Source: CAZIXN01 sp039180415 | Lineage (GTDB): Bacteria; Planctomycetota; Phycisphaerae; Phycisphaerales; Phycisphaeraceae | Length of the DNA: 64,000 nt | Direction: 5' to 3' | Assembly (NCBI GenBank): GCA_039180415.1 | Contig: JBCDDH010000006.1 | Coordinates: 1-64,000, forward strand | In this document: one piece after another, positions 51,565 to 59,883 of the stretch | Numbering within the stretch: position 1 is the first letter of the stretch | How the letters are laid out: each line of letters opens with the position of its first letter | The notes under the pieces: model-generated | Databases searched by the model: none | What the model saw: only the letters and a program-made list of their open reading frames with translations | What the model was told of the DNA's origin: nothing | Position numbers and translations under genes: made by a program

Positions 51565-52923
51565 ATGGACCCCGACCGTCCGCTGCGCTGGCTCTTCCTG
51601 GACATGAACAGCTTCTTCGCCTCGGCGGAGCAGCACGATCGCCCCGAACTGCGGGGAAAACCGCTCGGCGTCACGCCCACGCCCGGCGACCACTCCATCT
51701 GCATCGCCGTTTCCGTCGAGGCCAAGGCCGCCGGCGTCCGCATGGGGATGCGCCCGCCCGAAGCCCGCCGCCTCTGTCCCGGGTTCGTCGCCGTCAAAGC
51801 CAGGCCCGACCGGTACGTCGAACTCTTTAAGTCCCTCAAGGCCTCCACCGAGAAGCACGCCCCGATCTTCAAGTCCTACTCCGTCGACGAGTGGTGCGTG
51901 AAGCTGCTCGGCGAGGAACGCATCCCGGTCGGAGCGCTCGAACTCGCCCGACGCATCAAGCGGCAGATGATCGACGACCACTCGCCCGCCCTGCGTTGCT
52001 CGATCGGCCTGGCCCCCACCCGACTGCTCGCCAAAATCGCCACCGAGCTCCGCAAGCCCGACGGCCTCGAGACCCTCACCCCCGACGACCTGCCCGGCAA
52101 GCTCGCCCACTTCGACCTCACCGACCTGACCGGCATCGCCGAAGGCACCGCCGCCCGCCTCCGCCGCCACGGCGTCCACACCGTCGAACAGCTCTGGCAC
52201 ACTTCCCGCTCCTCCGCCCGAGACATCTGGGGCTCGGTCCAGGGCGAGCACTGGTGGTACGGCTTCCACGGCGTCGACGTCCCCGAAGTCAAAACCAAAC
52301 GCTCCACCATGGGCCACGCCCACGTCCTGCCGCCGAAATTCCGCAACGACGACGACGCCTTCGCCGTCGCCGTCCGCCTGCTTTGCAAGGCCGCCGCTCG
52401 CCTCCGCTTCGACGACGAAGACGATCAGCCTTATTGGGCGCACGGCCTGGCCCTGAGCGTCAAGTACACCAACCACGAACGCTTCGTCGACCACCGCACC
52501 TTCCCCGCCACCCAGGACACCCCCACGCTTCTGGCCCGCCTCCGCGACCTCTGGCAGCAACGCCCGTACGTCGTCCCGAAGCCCACCGATCCCGTCCGTA
52601 GGTTGCCCGGTTCACAGCCCGACACATCGGTGGCTCCGCAGCCCAAACACGTCGCCGTCACCCTCTTCGACCTGCTCCCCCGCGGCAGCGCCACCCTGCC
52701 TTTGTTTCCAGAACAGCTCCCCGAGGCGGGCCGCGCCCAACGCGTCAGCCACGCCCTCGACACCATCAACCGTCAACTCCAGCGCGACCGCCACCTCCGC
52801 GCCGGCCGACCCGACGCTTACCACCTCCTGCACCTGGGTACCGCCCACGACCTGATCACGAACTACGCCATGGACGACAAGATCGCCTTTGGCCGCATCC
52901 CCGAAACCAAAGTCAAGATGTGA
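51565..52923 (+). CDS. Y-family DNA polymerase (translesion)
   Basis: A 452-residue polymerase of the DinB/UmuC family. The catalytic aspartate D13 is in LDMNSFFAS, the steric-gate aromatic is F18, and the metal pair is D108-E109 in SYSVDEW. RCSIGLAPTRLLAKIATEL and the helix-hairpin-helix LTDLTGIAEGTAARLRRHG are typical. The C-terminal little-finger region is long. Whether it belongs with DinB or the actinobacterial ImuB group is unclear; the intact active-site residues favour a real polymerase. The 145 bases upstream include TTGACA at 51517-51522 without a good -10. It probably bypasses lesions. Confidence 0.88.
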   Translation: MDPDRPLRWLFLDMNSFFASAEQHDRPELRGKPLGVTPTPGDHSICIAVSVEAKAAGVRMGMRPPEARRLCPGFVAVKARPDRYVELFKSLKASTEKHAPIFKSYSVDEWCVKLLGEERIPVGALELARRIKRQMIDDHSPALRCSIGLAPTRLLAKIATELRKPDGLETLTPDDLPGKLAHFDLTDLTGIAEGTAARLRRHGVHTVEQLWHTSRSSARDIWGSVQGEHWWYGFHGVDVPEVKTKRSTMGHAHVLPPKFRNDDDAFAVAVRLLCKAAARLRFDDEDDQPYWAHGLALSVKYTNHERFVDHRTFPATQDTPTLLARLRDLWQQRPYVVPKPTDPVRRLPGSQPDTSVAPQPKHVAVTLFDLLPRGSATLPLFPEQLPEAGRAQRVSHALDTINRQLQRDRHLRAGRPDAYHLLHLGTAHDLITNYAMDDKIAFGRIPETKVKM

Positions 52924-53020
52924 ACGGCATCGACCACGAAGCAGACGGAACCACGTCCTCCGCGCCTCCGCGGCCCAAACTTTCTACGATGCCGTCATCC
53001 GCTTTTCAGGAGACGCACCC

Positions 53021-54445
53021 GTGACCGCCAGCCGCATCGAAAAAGACTCCATGGGGCAGATGCCCGTGCCCGCCGACGCGCTCTACGGCGCCTCGACCGC
53101 GCGCGCCGTCGCCAACTTCCCCATCGCCAACCGCCCGCTGCCCCCGGCCGTCATCCACGCCTTCGGCCACCTCAAGGCCGCCTGCGCCCAGGCCAACAAG
53201 GACCTCGGCAAGCTCGACACCAAGCTCGCCGACGCGATCATCGCCGCCGCCGACGAAGTGGCCCAAGGCAAGCACGACGCCCACTTCCCCGTCGACGTCT
53301 ACCAGACCGGCAGCGGCACTAGCACCAACATGAACGCCAACGAGGTCATCGCCGCCGTCGCCAACGGCAAGCTCGGCCTCGGCGCGACCACCAAAGCCGA
53401 CGGCGGCGTCCACCCCAACGACCACGTCAACATGGGGCAGTCGAGTAACGACACGTTCCCGACGGCGATGTGTATTGCTGGGGGGGCCGTCATCGCGAAA
53501 CAACTCTCTCCCGCGCTGGAAAACCTGTACGACGCTTTGCTTGCCAAAGCCAAGGCTTACGACACGATTCTCAAGACGGGTCGGACACACCTGATGGACG
53601 CAACTCCGATTCGCTTGGGACAGGTATTCGCGGGATATGCGTCGGCCGTCCAACACGGTCGTCACCGCGCGAACCATGCGTTGGTCGACATGGTTGCGAA
53701 TATGCCCATCGGCGGGACTGCAGTCGGAACCGGTATCAACGCCCATCCTGAGTTCGCGAACCGAGTCTGCAAATCGTTGACCCAACGCTTGGACTTCAAC
53801 AGTTCGCCATTTGAAGAAGCCGGCGATCACTGCGAAGCGCAAGCCGCCAAAGACTCGTTCGTCCACGCCTCGGGCGATCTCAAAACCATCGCCGTCTCCC
53901 TCTCTAAGATCGCCAACGACATCCGCCACCTCGGCTCGGGCCCGCGCTGCGGCATCGGCGAACTCAACCTGCCCGCCATCCAGCCCGGCTCTTCGATCAT
54001 GCCCGGCAAGGTCAACCCCGTCATCTGCGAATCCGTCATGCAGGTCGCCTGCCGTGTGATCGGCAACGACGCCACCGTGACCATGGCCGGCATGGGCGGC
54101 GTCGGCAGCATCTTCGAGCTCAACGTCGCGATGCCCGTGATGATCGACGCCTTCCTCGAATCCGTCGATCTCCTGGCCAACGTCTCCAACGTCTTCGTCG
54201 ACAAACTGCTTGACGGCCTCGAAGTCAATGAAGACCGCTGCACCGAGCTGCTCGAAGCGTCGCTGATGACCATCACCGCGCTCGCCCCCGAGGTCGGCTA
54301 CGACAAATGCGCCGCCCTCGCCAAGCAGGCCCACCAGGAAGGCAAGACCATCAAGCAACTCGTCGGCGAGCTGAACCTGATGCCCGCCGAGCGCCTCGCC
54401 GAGCTGATGGACTACGACGCGATGACGCGGCCGACGACGGATTGA
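53021..54445 (+). CDS. fumC: class II fumarate hydratase, mosaic gene
   Basis: FumC interconverts fumarate and malate without an iron-sulfur cluster. It is 474 residues. Substrate-site motifs are GSGTSTNMNANEV, the NMGQSSNDTFPTA region, TGRTHLMDATP and the signature GSSIMPGKVNPV (residues 323-334). The start is GTG at 53021 with CAGGAG before it; the open frame upstream is not conserved. Codon use is not uniform: residues about 138-270 (bases 53432-53830) have many A- or T-ending codons, whereas both flanks are nearly all C/G-ending. I read this as an inserted segment from another lineage's fumC. Confidence 0.95.
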   Translation: MTASRIEKDSMGQMPVPADALYGASTARAVANFPIANRPLPPAVIHAFGHLKAACAQANKDLGKLDTKLADAIIAAADEVAQGKHDAHFPVDVYQTGSGTSTNMNANEVIAAVANGKLGLGATTKADGGVHPNDHVNMGQSSNDTFPTAMCIAGGAVIAKQLSPALENLYDALLAKAKAYDTILKTGRTHLMDATPIRLGQVFAGYASAVQHGRHRANHALVDMVANMPIGGTAVGTGINAHPEFANRVCKSLTQRLDFNSSPFEEAGDHCEAQAAKDSFVHASGDLKTIAVSLSKIANDIRHLGSGPRCGIGELNLPAIQPGSSIMPGKVNPVICESVMQVACRVIGNDATVTMAGMGGVGSIFELNVAMPVMIDAFLESVDLLANVSNVFVDKLLDGLEVNEDRCTELLEASLMTITALAPEVGYDKCAALAKQAHQEGKTIKQLVGELNLMPAERLAELMDYDAMTRPTTD

Positions 54446-54464
54446 CCGATGGTGAACGTCCGGT

Positions 54465-55139
54465 TCACGGCAGCGCGTCGACTTCCTTCATCCACCGCCA
54501 GTCGACTTCGGTCGTGACGCCTTCGTGCCCGCCTTCCCAGTCCACCCAGCCGGCGTCGGCCCCGAACGCGTCCATGCGGGCATGGAATTCGACCGCGCTC
54601 CGCCACCGGCTCGGGTGGTCTTTTTGCCCGCAGCCGATCAGCCATTGCACCTTCCGCAAGGCGTCGGGGTCGGTGGTCCCGGTTTTCGCCATCGCCAGGA
54701 TCGTGGGGTCGTTCCAGCCCTCGCGGCTGAACCAGTCTTCGTCGATCTGCATGCCGTGGGCCGTGCCGTCCGGGTCGGTCCAGCAGCCCGCCGCGAACGC
54801 GACGCAGGCCACGACTTTCTTGGGGTGCTTGAGGGTAAAGCGGTGCGCGAACTGCGCCCCGCCCGAGAACCCGTGCAACACCAAGCGTTCGCGTAGCCGG
54901 GGGTGCGACTCCCGCAGGTCGGCCAACGCGTCGAGCAACACCCGGTCCGCGTCGGGCAACAGGAACTGGTACGGCGTCTCAAAGCTCGGACACACCAGCA
55001 GCCAGTTGCCCGAGAGTTTCTCTTCGGCGGACGGCCGGAGCTGGCGCAACTGCTCGGCACCGCTTCCGCCGGTGCCGTGCACGCTCACCATCACCCGGAC
55101 CGGGCGGGTCGGATCGCGTTCGAGCAGGTGCGTATGCAT
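54465..55139 (-). CDS. alpha/beta hydrolase, esterase-like
   Basis: A 224-residue alpha/beta hydrolase. MVSVHGTGGSGAEQL is the oxyanion-hole region, LHGFSGGAQFAHRF contains the nucleophile elbow G-F-S-G-G, and the catalytic histidine is likely in WEGGHEGV near the C-terminus. It resembles the PHB-depolymerase/feruloyl-esterase-like group but has no signal peptide, so it is probably cytoplasmic. ATG at 55139 with AAGGTG upstream. It is convergent with fumC (19 nt apart). Confidence 0.8.
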   Translation of the reverse strand: MHTHLLERDPTRPVRVMVSVHGTGGSGAEQLRQLRPSAEEKLSGNWLLVCPSFETPYQFLLPDADRVLLDALADLRESHPRLRERLVLHGFSGGAQFAHRFTLKHPKKVVACVAFAAGCWTDPDGTAHGMQIDEDWFSREGWNDPTILAMAKTGTTDPDALRKVQWLIGCGQKDHPSRWRSAVEFHARMDAFGADAGWVDWEGGHEGVTTEVDWRWMKEVDALP

Positions 55140-55214
55140 CACCGCGCACCTTAAGGAGCAAACGGCTTGCGTGCCAAACCGGCGGAGGCCGGAGCCGGCG
55201 ATCCGTACGGCCGA

Positions 55215-55901
55215 TCACGGCCCCGCCGCCGACGGTTTGGCTTCGATGGCTTCGGCGATGTTCTCCAGGCCCGCTTGCATAAAGGGCAGGAAAGTTCCGC
55301 TCGCGAAGTCGGCCACCGGTCCTCGCGTCAGGCCCGACCGCGGGGCCAACCCGTACCGCCAAAGCACGTGGGTCCCCTCGGGAACCGGCGTGACGTACCA
55401 CCGGCCGGTCGCGTACTCGACGCCGTGTCGGGCCTCGCTGGTGAAGTTCCACAGGATATAGGTGAAGCCGCGAGGGGCGTCGAACGTCAGCAGCTGCTCG
55501 ATCACCGAATGGCCGTCGGCGAGTTCGACGCGTCGGCGCGCGTTGGGGTGGTGCCATTGCCCTTCGAGCGGCACGACGTTTACGATGGCCGGCAGTTCGC
55601 CGTTCGGCTCGACCAACTCGTCCAACGCCATGCCGCGGAACACACGCCAAAATTCGTCGGGCGGCACGTCGTAGGTCCGCGCGGCTTCGACCCAGACATG
55701 ATCGGAGTCCGGCCGTAGCTGTGGGCGGGGCGTCGTCCGTTGTAGCTCGTTGCGTTGCCCGGCGGTGGTCCCGGGCGCGAAGCCCACCGGGGTCTCGAAG
55801 TTGTAGACCGCGCAGCTCGTCGCGGTTCCAAGTATGGCGAGGGCGGCGGCCGCCGCCGCGATCCGCAGTTTGGGCGATTTCAGGCGCGAGGCGAGCGTCA
55901 T
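55215..55901 (-). CDS. SRPBCC-fold exported lipoprotein
   Basis: A 228-residue protein. The N-terminus has a basic-hydrophobic signal (LKSPKLRIAAAAAALAIL) ending TATSC, a possible lipobox with C30. The rest is an SRPBCC-like ligand fold: VEAARTYDVPPDEFWRVFRG, VNVVPLEGQWHHPNARRRVE, and the final helix GTFLPFMQAGLENIAEAIE. AGGAG eight bases before the ATG at 55901 is a strong ribosome site. It is divergent from the TetR gene, with a palindromic operator in the shared 123-bp gap, so it is the likely target of that regulator. Confidence 0.75.
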   Translation of the reverse strand: MTLASRLKSPKLRIAAAAAALAILGTATSCAVYNFETPVGFAPGTTAGQRNELQRTTPRPQLRPDSDHVWVEAARTYDVPPDEFWRVFRGMALDELVEPNGELPAIVNVVPLEGQWHHPNARRRVELADGHSVIEQLLTFDAPRGFTYILWNFTSEARHGVEYATGRWYVTPVPEGTHVLWRYGLAPRSGLTRGPVADFASGTFLPFMQAGLENIAEAIEAKPSAAGP

Positions 55902-55960
55902 GGTTCGGCTCCTGGTTCCCGCGCGACCGGGTCTGTGCCAGGCGAAGCGGCCCGTTTATA

Positions 55961-55979
55961 AAACGACACGGTGTAGTTT
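55961..55979. promoter_or_regulatory. TetR-type operator palindrome
   Basis: The 19-bp sequence AAACGACACGGTGTAGTTT is an inverted repeat with eight of nine pairs matching (AAAC-N-ACAC-N-GTGT-N-GTTT). It lies in an AT-rich patch between the divergent SRPBCC lipoprotein and TetR genes, 45 nt before the tetR ATG. Size and position fit the operator of a TetR-family repressor. Confidence 0.65.
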
Positions 55980-56024
55980 ATATTTGCCGCGGCGGGCGTC
56001 AAGCAGATCGACGAGAATCCAGGC

Positions 56025-56618
56025 ATGCCCCGCACCCCGGACCCCACGAAACACACCGAGATCTTGCGGCAGGCGAAAGACCTGTTTATGCGTCAGGGGT
56101 TCGAGCGCACTAGCATGGAGGCGATCGCTGCCGCGGCGGGCGTCTCCAAACCCACGCTATACCGACATTTCGCCGACAAGCCCGCGTTGTTTCGCGCGGT
56201 GATCCGCCACGTCGGCGGGTACGTCGAGAGTCGGTGGCCCGCTTACGCGCCCGACGAGCCGCTCGTGGATCGCCTCGATCGCTTCGCGGTTTCGCTTCAC
56301 GGGCTGTTGTTTCAGCCGTCGTCGCTCGCTTTCGTGCGGCTGGTGATCCAGGAGGCGGGGCGTGACCCGGTGGTCGGCGAGACGTATCGTGAGCTGGTGG
56401 ATGAGCCCATGACGCGGCACCTCCGCCGAGCCGTCGCGGAGACGGGCGAGGTCGGGCGGAAAGAGACGGCGGCCATGGCGGAGACGTTCCTGGCGTTGGT
56501 CCGCGACCCGTGGTTTTGGTCCGCGCTGACCACGGGACAGATTCCCACGGCGCGGAAGCTCGCCGCGGTGCGTCGGGCGGCGCTGGCCGGCGTGCGGCCC
56601 CTGCTCGCCGCGTCGTGA
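56025..56618 (+). CDS. TetR/AcrR-family transcriptional regulator
   Basis: A 197-residue regulator. The N-terminal helix-turn-helix is unmistakable: ILRQAKDLFMRQGFERTSME followed by AIAAAAGVSKPTLYRHFADK. The C-terminal ligand-binding domain carries a TetR_C-type pattern (FVRLVIQEAGRDPVVGETYREL). It probably represses its own gene and the divergent SRPBCC lipoprotein through the palindrome at 55961-55979, responding to an unknown hydrophobic ligand. That role is inference from layout. Confidence 0.88.
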   Translation: MPRTPDPTKHTEILRQAKDLFMRQGFERTSMEAIAAAAGVSKPTLYRHFADKPALFRAVIRHVGGYVESRWPAYAPDEPLVDRLDRFAVSLHGLLFQPSSLAFVRLVIQEAGRDPVVGETYRELVDEPMTRHLRRAVAETGEVGRKETAAMAETFLALVRDPWFWSALTTGQIPTARKLAAVRRAALAGVRPLLAAS

Positions 56619-56645
56619 CGAGGCACCCGCGACACGGGCTTGGTT

Positions 56646-58202
56646 TTACCGTTGGATGGAGATTGTGAGAAGTTCGAGCGCGGCCTCGGAGGGTTCGTCG
56701 TCGGGCTCGCCGGTGGTGCCGACGCTGCGGAGGGTGTAGCCCGTGCCGTCGTCGGCGGGCGTGTAGCGCAGCGGTTGGCCGTCCAGGTCGGGCGGGATCG
56801 GGTCGACAAGGTTGGCGTCGAGTTGGTCGAGGCGGTTGGGGTATCGGCCGTTGGTGTGGCGGTGCGCTTCGAGGGCGGCGGCGAGGCGGGTCAGCGTACG
56901 GCGGGTGTCGATCTGGGCTTCGGTGCGGCCGGCGGCGCCCAATGCGGGGACGATCAGCGTGGTCATATGGTCGACCATGGCGTCGGTGAACGCGTCGCGG
57001 GCCGGGAGGTCGGCGTTCGGGTCGGCGGGTTCGCCTTGTCGGTGTTGGACGGCTTCCCCGGCGGCGGCGATCGCGATGAAGGGGGACAGCCAGGCGGGCG
57101 GGTTGTGGTTTTCGAGCCGGCGCTCGATCGGTCGAGCGGCGGCGACGGATTGGGCATAAGTCGGTTGGGCGAGCGCGTCGACCAGTTCGTCATAAAGCGC
57201 GTTGAAACGGGCTTTCGCGCGCTCGCGGTCGAACACCGGGCTGGCGGTAAGCCGGTGCAGCGGCCCCAACTCGGTCATGATCCAGTCGTCGATCGGCGCT
57301 TGTTTTTTGGCCAACCGCCTGCGGGTGCCCCAATCCACCGTATCCAGGGCGAAGGCTCGCTCGCCGCGGTCGATGGTGTCGGCCACCCGCAAGCCTCGGG
57401 CGCGTATCGGCATGAGACCGGCGAGCCGTTCGGCCCGGTCGGCGTCGAGCGGATGGGCTTCGAGCAGGTCGCGGGCCGCGCCCGTGGCGAGCGCATCGAT
57501 CGACGTCGCCACGAGGTTGGAGATGAGTAGCGGCTCGTGCCGCGTGTGATCGGCGAATCGACGCAGTTGTTCGATGCCGTCCAGCGCGGCGTCGACGTCA
57601 CCCACGGCGATGTCGCGGTGCGCCCGGATCAGCAGCGACCGCGCGAGCCGGCGGGCGGAGCCCAGGTGCGGGAGCAGCACGTTCATGAGCGGCTCGACCT
57701 GGTCGTGGCGGACGAGCGGCGCGAAGTAGCCGGGCTTGGCGAGCGCGGCCTCCAACGCGGCGAAGCCCTCGGCCTGGGATTCGAGCCAAGCTTGAGCGAG
57801 CGGCTGATCGGCGGGTGACCACGGGCCGTCGAGGATGATCTCTTCGATCGCGTTTCTTTGGTCGCTGTCGTCGACTTGGGTTTCTGCCCAGACGGAAAAA
57901 GCCGGCAACGTCGGGCCGCCCGGGGCGGCAGGATCGACCCCCAGCTCCCGCTCGAGCCCGGCCAGGTGGTTAGCGTCGATGTCTTCGCCGAAGCCAAACA
58001 GCGGGAGCAACGCGACGAAGGCGTTGTCGTCGTTGCTCAGATCGCCGCGGGCCTGCGCGTTGATCAACTCGACGTAGTCGGGGAGGTCGGCCGGCGGCGC
58101 GGCGGCGTCCTGGGCCCGGGCGGGCGCGGCGTAGACGCCGAACACAAGCAGAGCGATGAGAGCGGCCGCAAGGGGCCGGGCGGTGGGGCGGTGGGCGTTC
58201 AT
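56646..58202 (-). CDS. exported protein of unknown function
   Basis: A 518-residue protein with a signal peptide (residues 1-33, LAAALIALLVFGVYAAPARA). The mature part is mostly helical with Ala/Leu-rich repeats (LEAHPLDADRAERLAGLMPI), ending in a region much like the type II secretion/prepilin-associated C-termini of planctomycetes: RRTLTRLAAALEAHRHTNGRYPNRLDQL, then a small beta domain (PDLDGQPLRYTPADDGTGYTLRSVG). That end is common in planctomycete hypothetical proteins and may be a substrate-binding module. ATG at 58202 with CGGAG upstream. It lies 68 nt after the lipase gene on the same strand. Confidence 0.75.
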   Translation of the reverse strand: MNAHRPTARPLAAALIALLVFGVYAAPARAQDAAAPPADLPDYVELINAQARGDLSNDDNAFVALLPLFGFGEDIDANHLAGLERELGVDPAAPGGPTLPAFSVWAETQVDDSDQRNAIEEIILDGPWSPADQPLAQAWLESQAEGFAALEAALAKPGYFAPLVRHDQVEPLMNVLLPHLGSARRLARSLLIRAHRDIAVGDVDAALDGIEQLRRFADHTRHEPLLISNLVATSIDALATGAARDLLEAHPLDADRAERLAGLMPIRARGLRVADTIDRGERAFALDTVDWGTRRRLAKKQAPIDDWIMTELGPLHRLTASPVFDRERAKARFNALYDELVDALAQPTYAQSVAAARPIERRLENHNPPAWLSPFIAIAAAGEAVQHRQGEPADPNADLPARDAFTDAMVDHMTTLIVPALGAAGRTEAQIDTRRTLTRLAAALEAHRHTNGRYPNRLDQLDANLVDPIPPDLDGQPLRYTPADDGTGYTLRSVGTTGEPDDEPSEAALELLTISIQR

Positions 58203-58270
58203 CGTCGTCTCCGAGAAGTTCGTGGTCGGAGGGAAGACGAACGGCGTCGGCGGTTGATTCACCGGCTGGG

Positions 58271-59785
58271 CTAGCCGACGAGTTGGTCCGCGGGGGCGGA
58301 TTCCGGGTGGGCCGGCGCGAGGCCGGAGGTGTGCCGGAGGTTGCAGGTGGGGCGGGGCTTTTCGAGCAGGAGGTACAAGGCGTTGTTGACGAACGTGGGG
58401 TGCTTGGTCAGGGCCATGTGTCCGGTCGGGATGAAGGTGACGTTGTCCCAGCGGATGGGTGATTCGAGGCGGGGGCCGGGGTCGGCTGTACCGATCCGTT
58501 CGTCCATGAGCGCGCTGGAGCGCAGCACGGTGGCGTCGCCCGCGGCGTAGTCGTCGACCCGCGGGGGCGTGCCGGTCGGGCCCACCGCGACGCGGGACGG
58601 CGTGAGGATGCCGTCGCCGGCGAACAGCTGCATCACCAGGCCCGTCGGCGGCACGGCGGGCAGGTCGATGGCCGCGTGGAACCGCTTGGTCTCGTCGAGG
58701 CACTTGGCCAGGTGATCCGCCGCGATGGCCAGCCGGTGGTCCCGGGACGGAGCCTCCGGCAACAGCCGCTCCAGCAACGCGTCGGCATCGGGGTTGGCCA
58801 ACCCCCAGCGCATCTCGGACCAGAGCCCGGGGTCGTACAGGTCGCCGATCGTCTCGCCCCGCTCGTCGGTGACGGATCGGTGCCGGCAGCGGGGCAGCAA
58901 CTGGTACACCGCGGGCATCGTGCCCAGGAACGCCGCGTCGTACCGCGGGTAGGTCGGGTTGCCGGGCAGGCCGTTGATGAGCTTGTCTAGCGCGTCGAGC
59001 GAGCCGGCGTTGGGCGTGCCGACGATCATGGCGTGCTCGACGTAGTCCGCGCCGCTCCAATCGGGCAATTCGGGTTCGCCGTCGGTATGCAGCGGCCGGC
59101 CGCCGTAACGCAGGAAGTACCGCAGCAACAGCCCGCCCATCGAGTGCGCGACGATGTCCACCTTCATGGGCACGTCCGGCCCGCAGCCGGATTCCTTCCC
59201 GGCGAAGCGCGACACCGCCTGCACGAATTCCGCGAGCAACGCCGCGTTGTCCGGCAGGCTCCGACGCCAGTCGTAATCGAACTGGAAACACGTCGACAAG
59301 CCCGAAGGCCCGTAGTCCAGCACGTGCCGGCCCGCGCGCCGGCCCGCCTTCCGCACGGTTTCCAAATACCCGCTCGCCCCCAGGATCTGCAGGATGTTGT
59401 CGTACGCACGGATCTCCAGCGACAGCCCCAACCGCGACGCCCGCAGGCGATCGAGCGTCCCGTCGGGCTCGATGTCGCCGGAGAGTTCCGATAGCGGAGC
59501 GCCCTCACGCATGGGCACGGAGAGCTGCCGGGCCTCCTCGGGATTCTCCTGTTGGGCGAAGCCGGCCTTGTTCTTGGCCCCCCACACGATCCGGTCGCTG
59601 CCGCGGTGGCGGAGCCGGGAGCCAAGGATGCCCGGGATCACGATCACCGGGTTGCGTGTGCCGGGGGTCTGGTCGGCGGACATGCCGTACAGCGTCCGCA
59701 TGTCCGGCGCGAGGGCGTTGCTGAGCCAGGCGCTGACGTGACGAGAGATACGGCGGTAGCTACGGTGGGCGGGAGGAAGAGCCAT
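58271..59785 (-). CDS. LCAT/lipase-like alpha/beta hydrolase
   Basis: A 504-residue protein of the lecithin:cholesterol acyltransferase-like group. VIVIPGILGSRL is the family's N-terminal motif, FDYDWRRSLPDNA follows, and VAHSMGGLLLRYF carries the nucleophile elbow. TPNAGSLDALDKLINGLPG forms the lid-like region, and the catalytic histidine is probably in PTGHMALTKHP near the end. No signal peptide is evident, so it may act in the cytoplasm on acyl lipids or esters. ATG at 59785; a further start at 59701 is possible. Confidence 0.8.
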   Translation of the reverse strand: MALPPAHRSYRRISRHVSAWLSNALAPDMRTLYGMSADQTPGTRNPVIVIPGILGSRLRHRGSDRIVWGAKNKAGFAQQENPEEARQLSVPMREGAPLSELSGDIEPDGTLDRLRASRLGLSLEIRAYDNILQILGASGYLETVRKAGRRAGRHVLDYGPSGLSTCFQFDYDWRRSLPDNAALLAEFVQAVSRFAGKESGCGPDVPMKVDIVAHSMGGLLLRYFLRYGGRPLHTDGEPELPDWSGADYVEHAMIVGTPNAGSLDALDKLINGLPGNPTYPRYDAAFLGTMPAVYQLLPRCRHRSVTDERGETIGDLYDPGLWSEMRWGLANPDADALLERLLPEAPSRDHRLAIAADHLAKCLDETKRFHAAIDLPAVPPTGLVMQLFAGDGILTPSRVAVGPTGTPPRVDDYAAGDATVLRSSALMDERIGTADPGPRLESPIRWDNVTFIPTGHMALTKHPTFVNNALYLLLEKPRPTCNLRHTSGLAPAHPESAPADQLVG

Positions 59786-59883
59786 GCCTTCGTAGCCTAC
59801 GCCGGGGCGCCGATCGGGGTTCTCCCCCTTCCCACTCGGCCTGCTCGGCACCCACGCAAGCCGCCCTCGTGCTCGGGTTCGGA

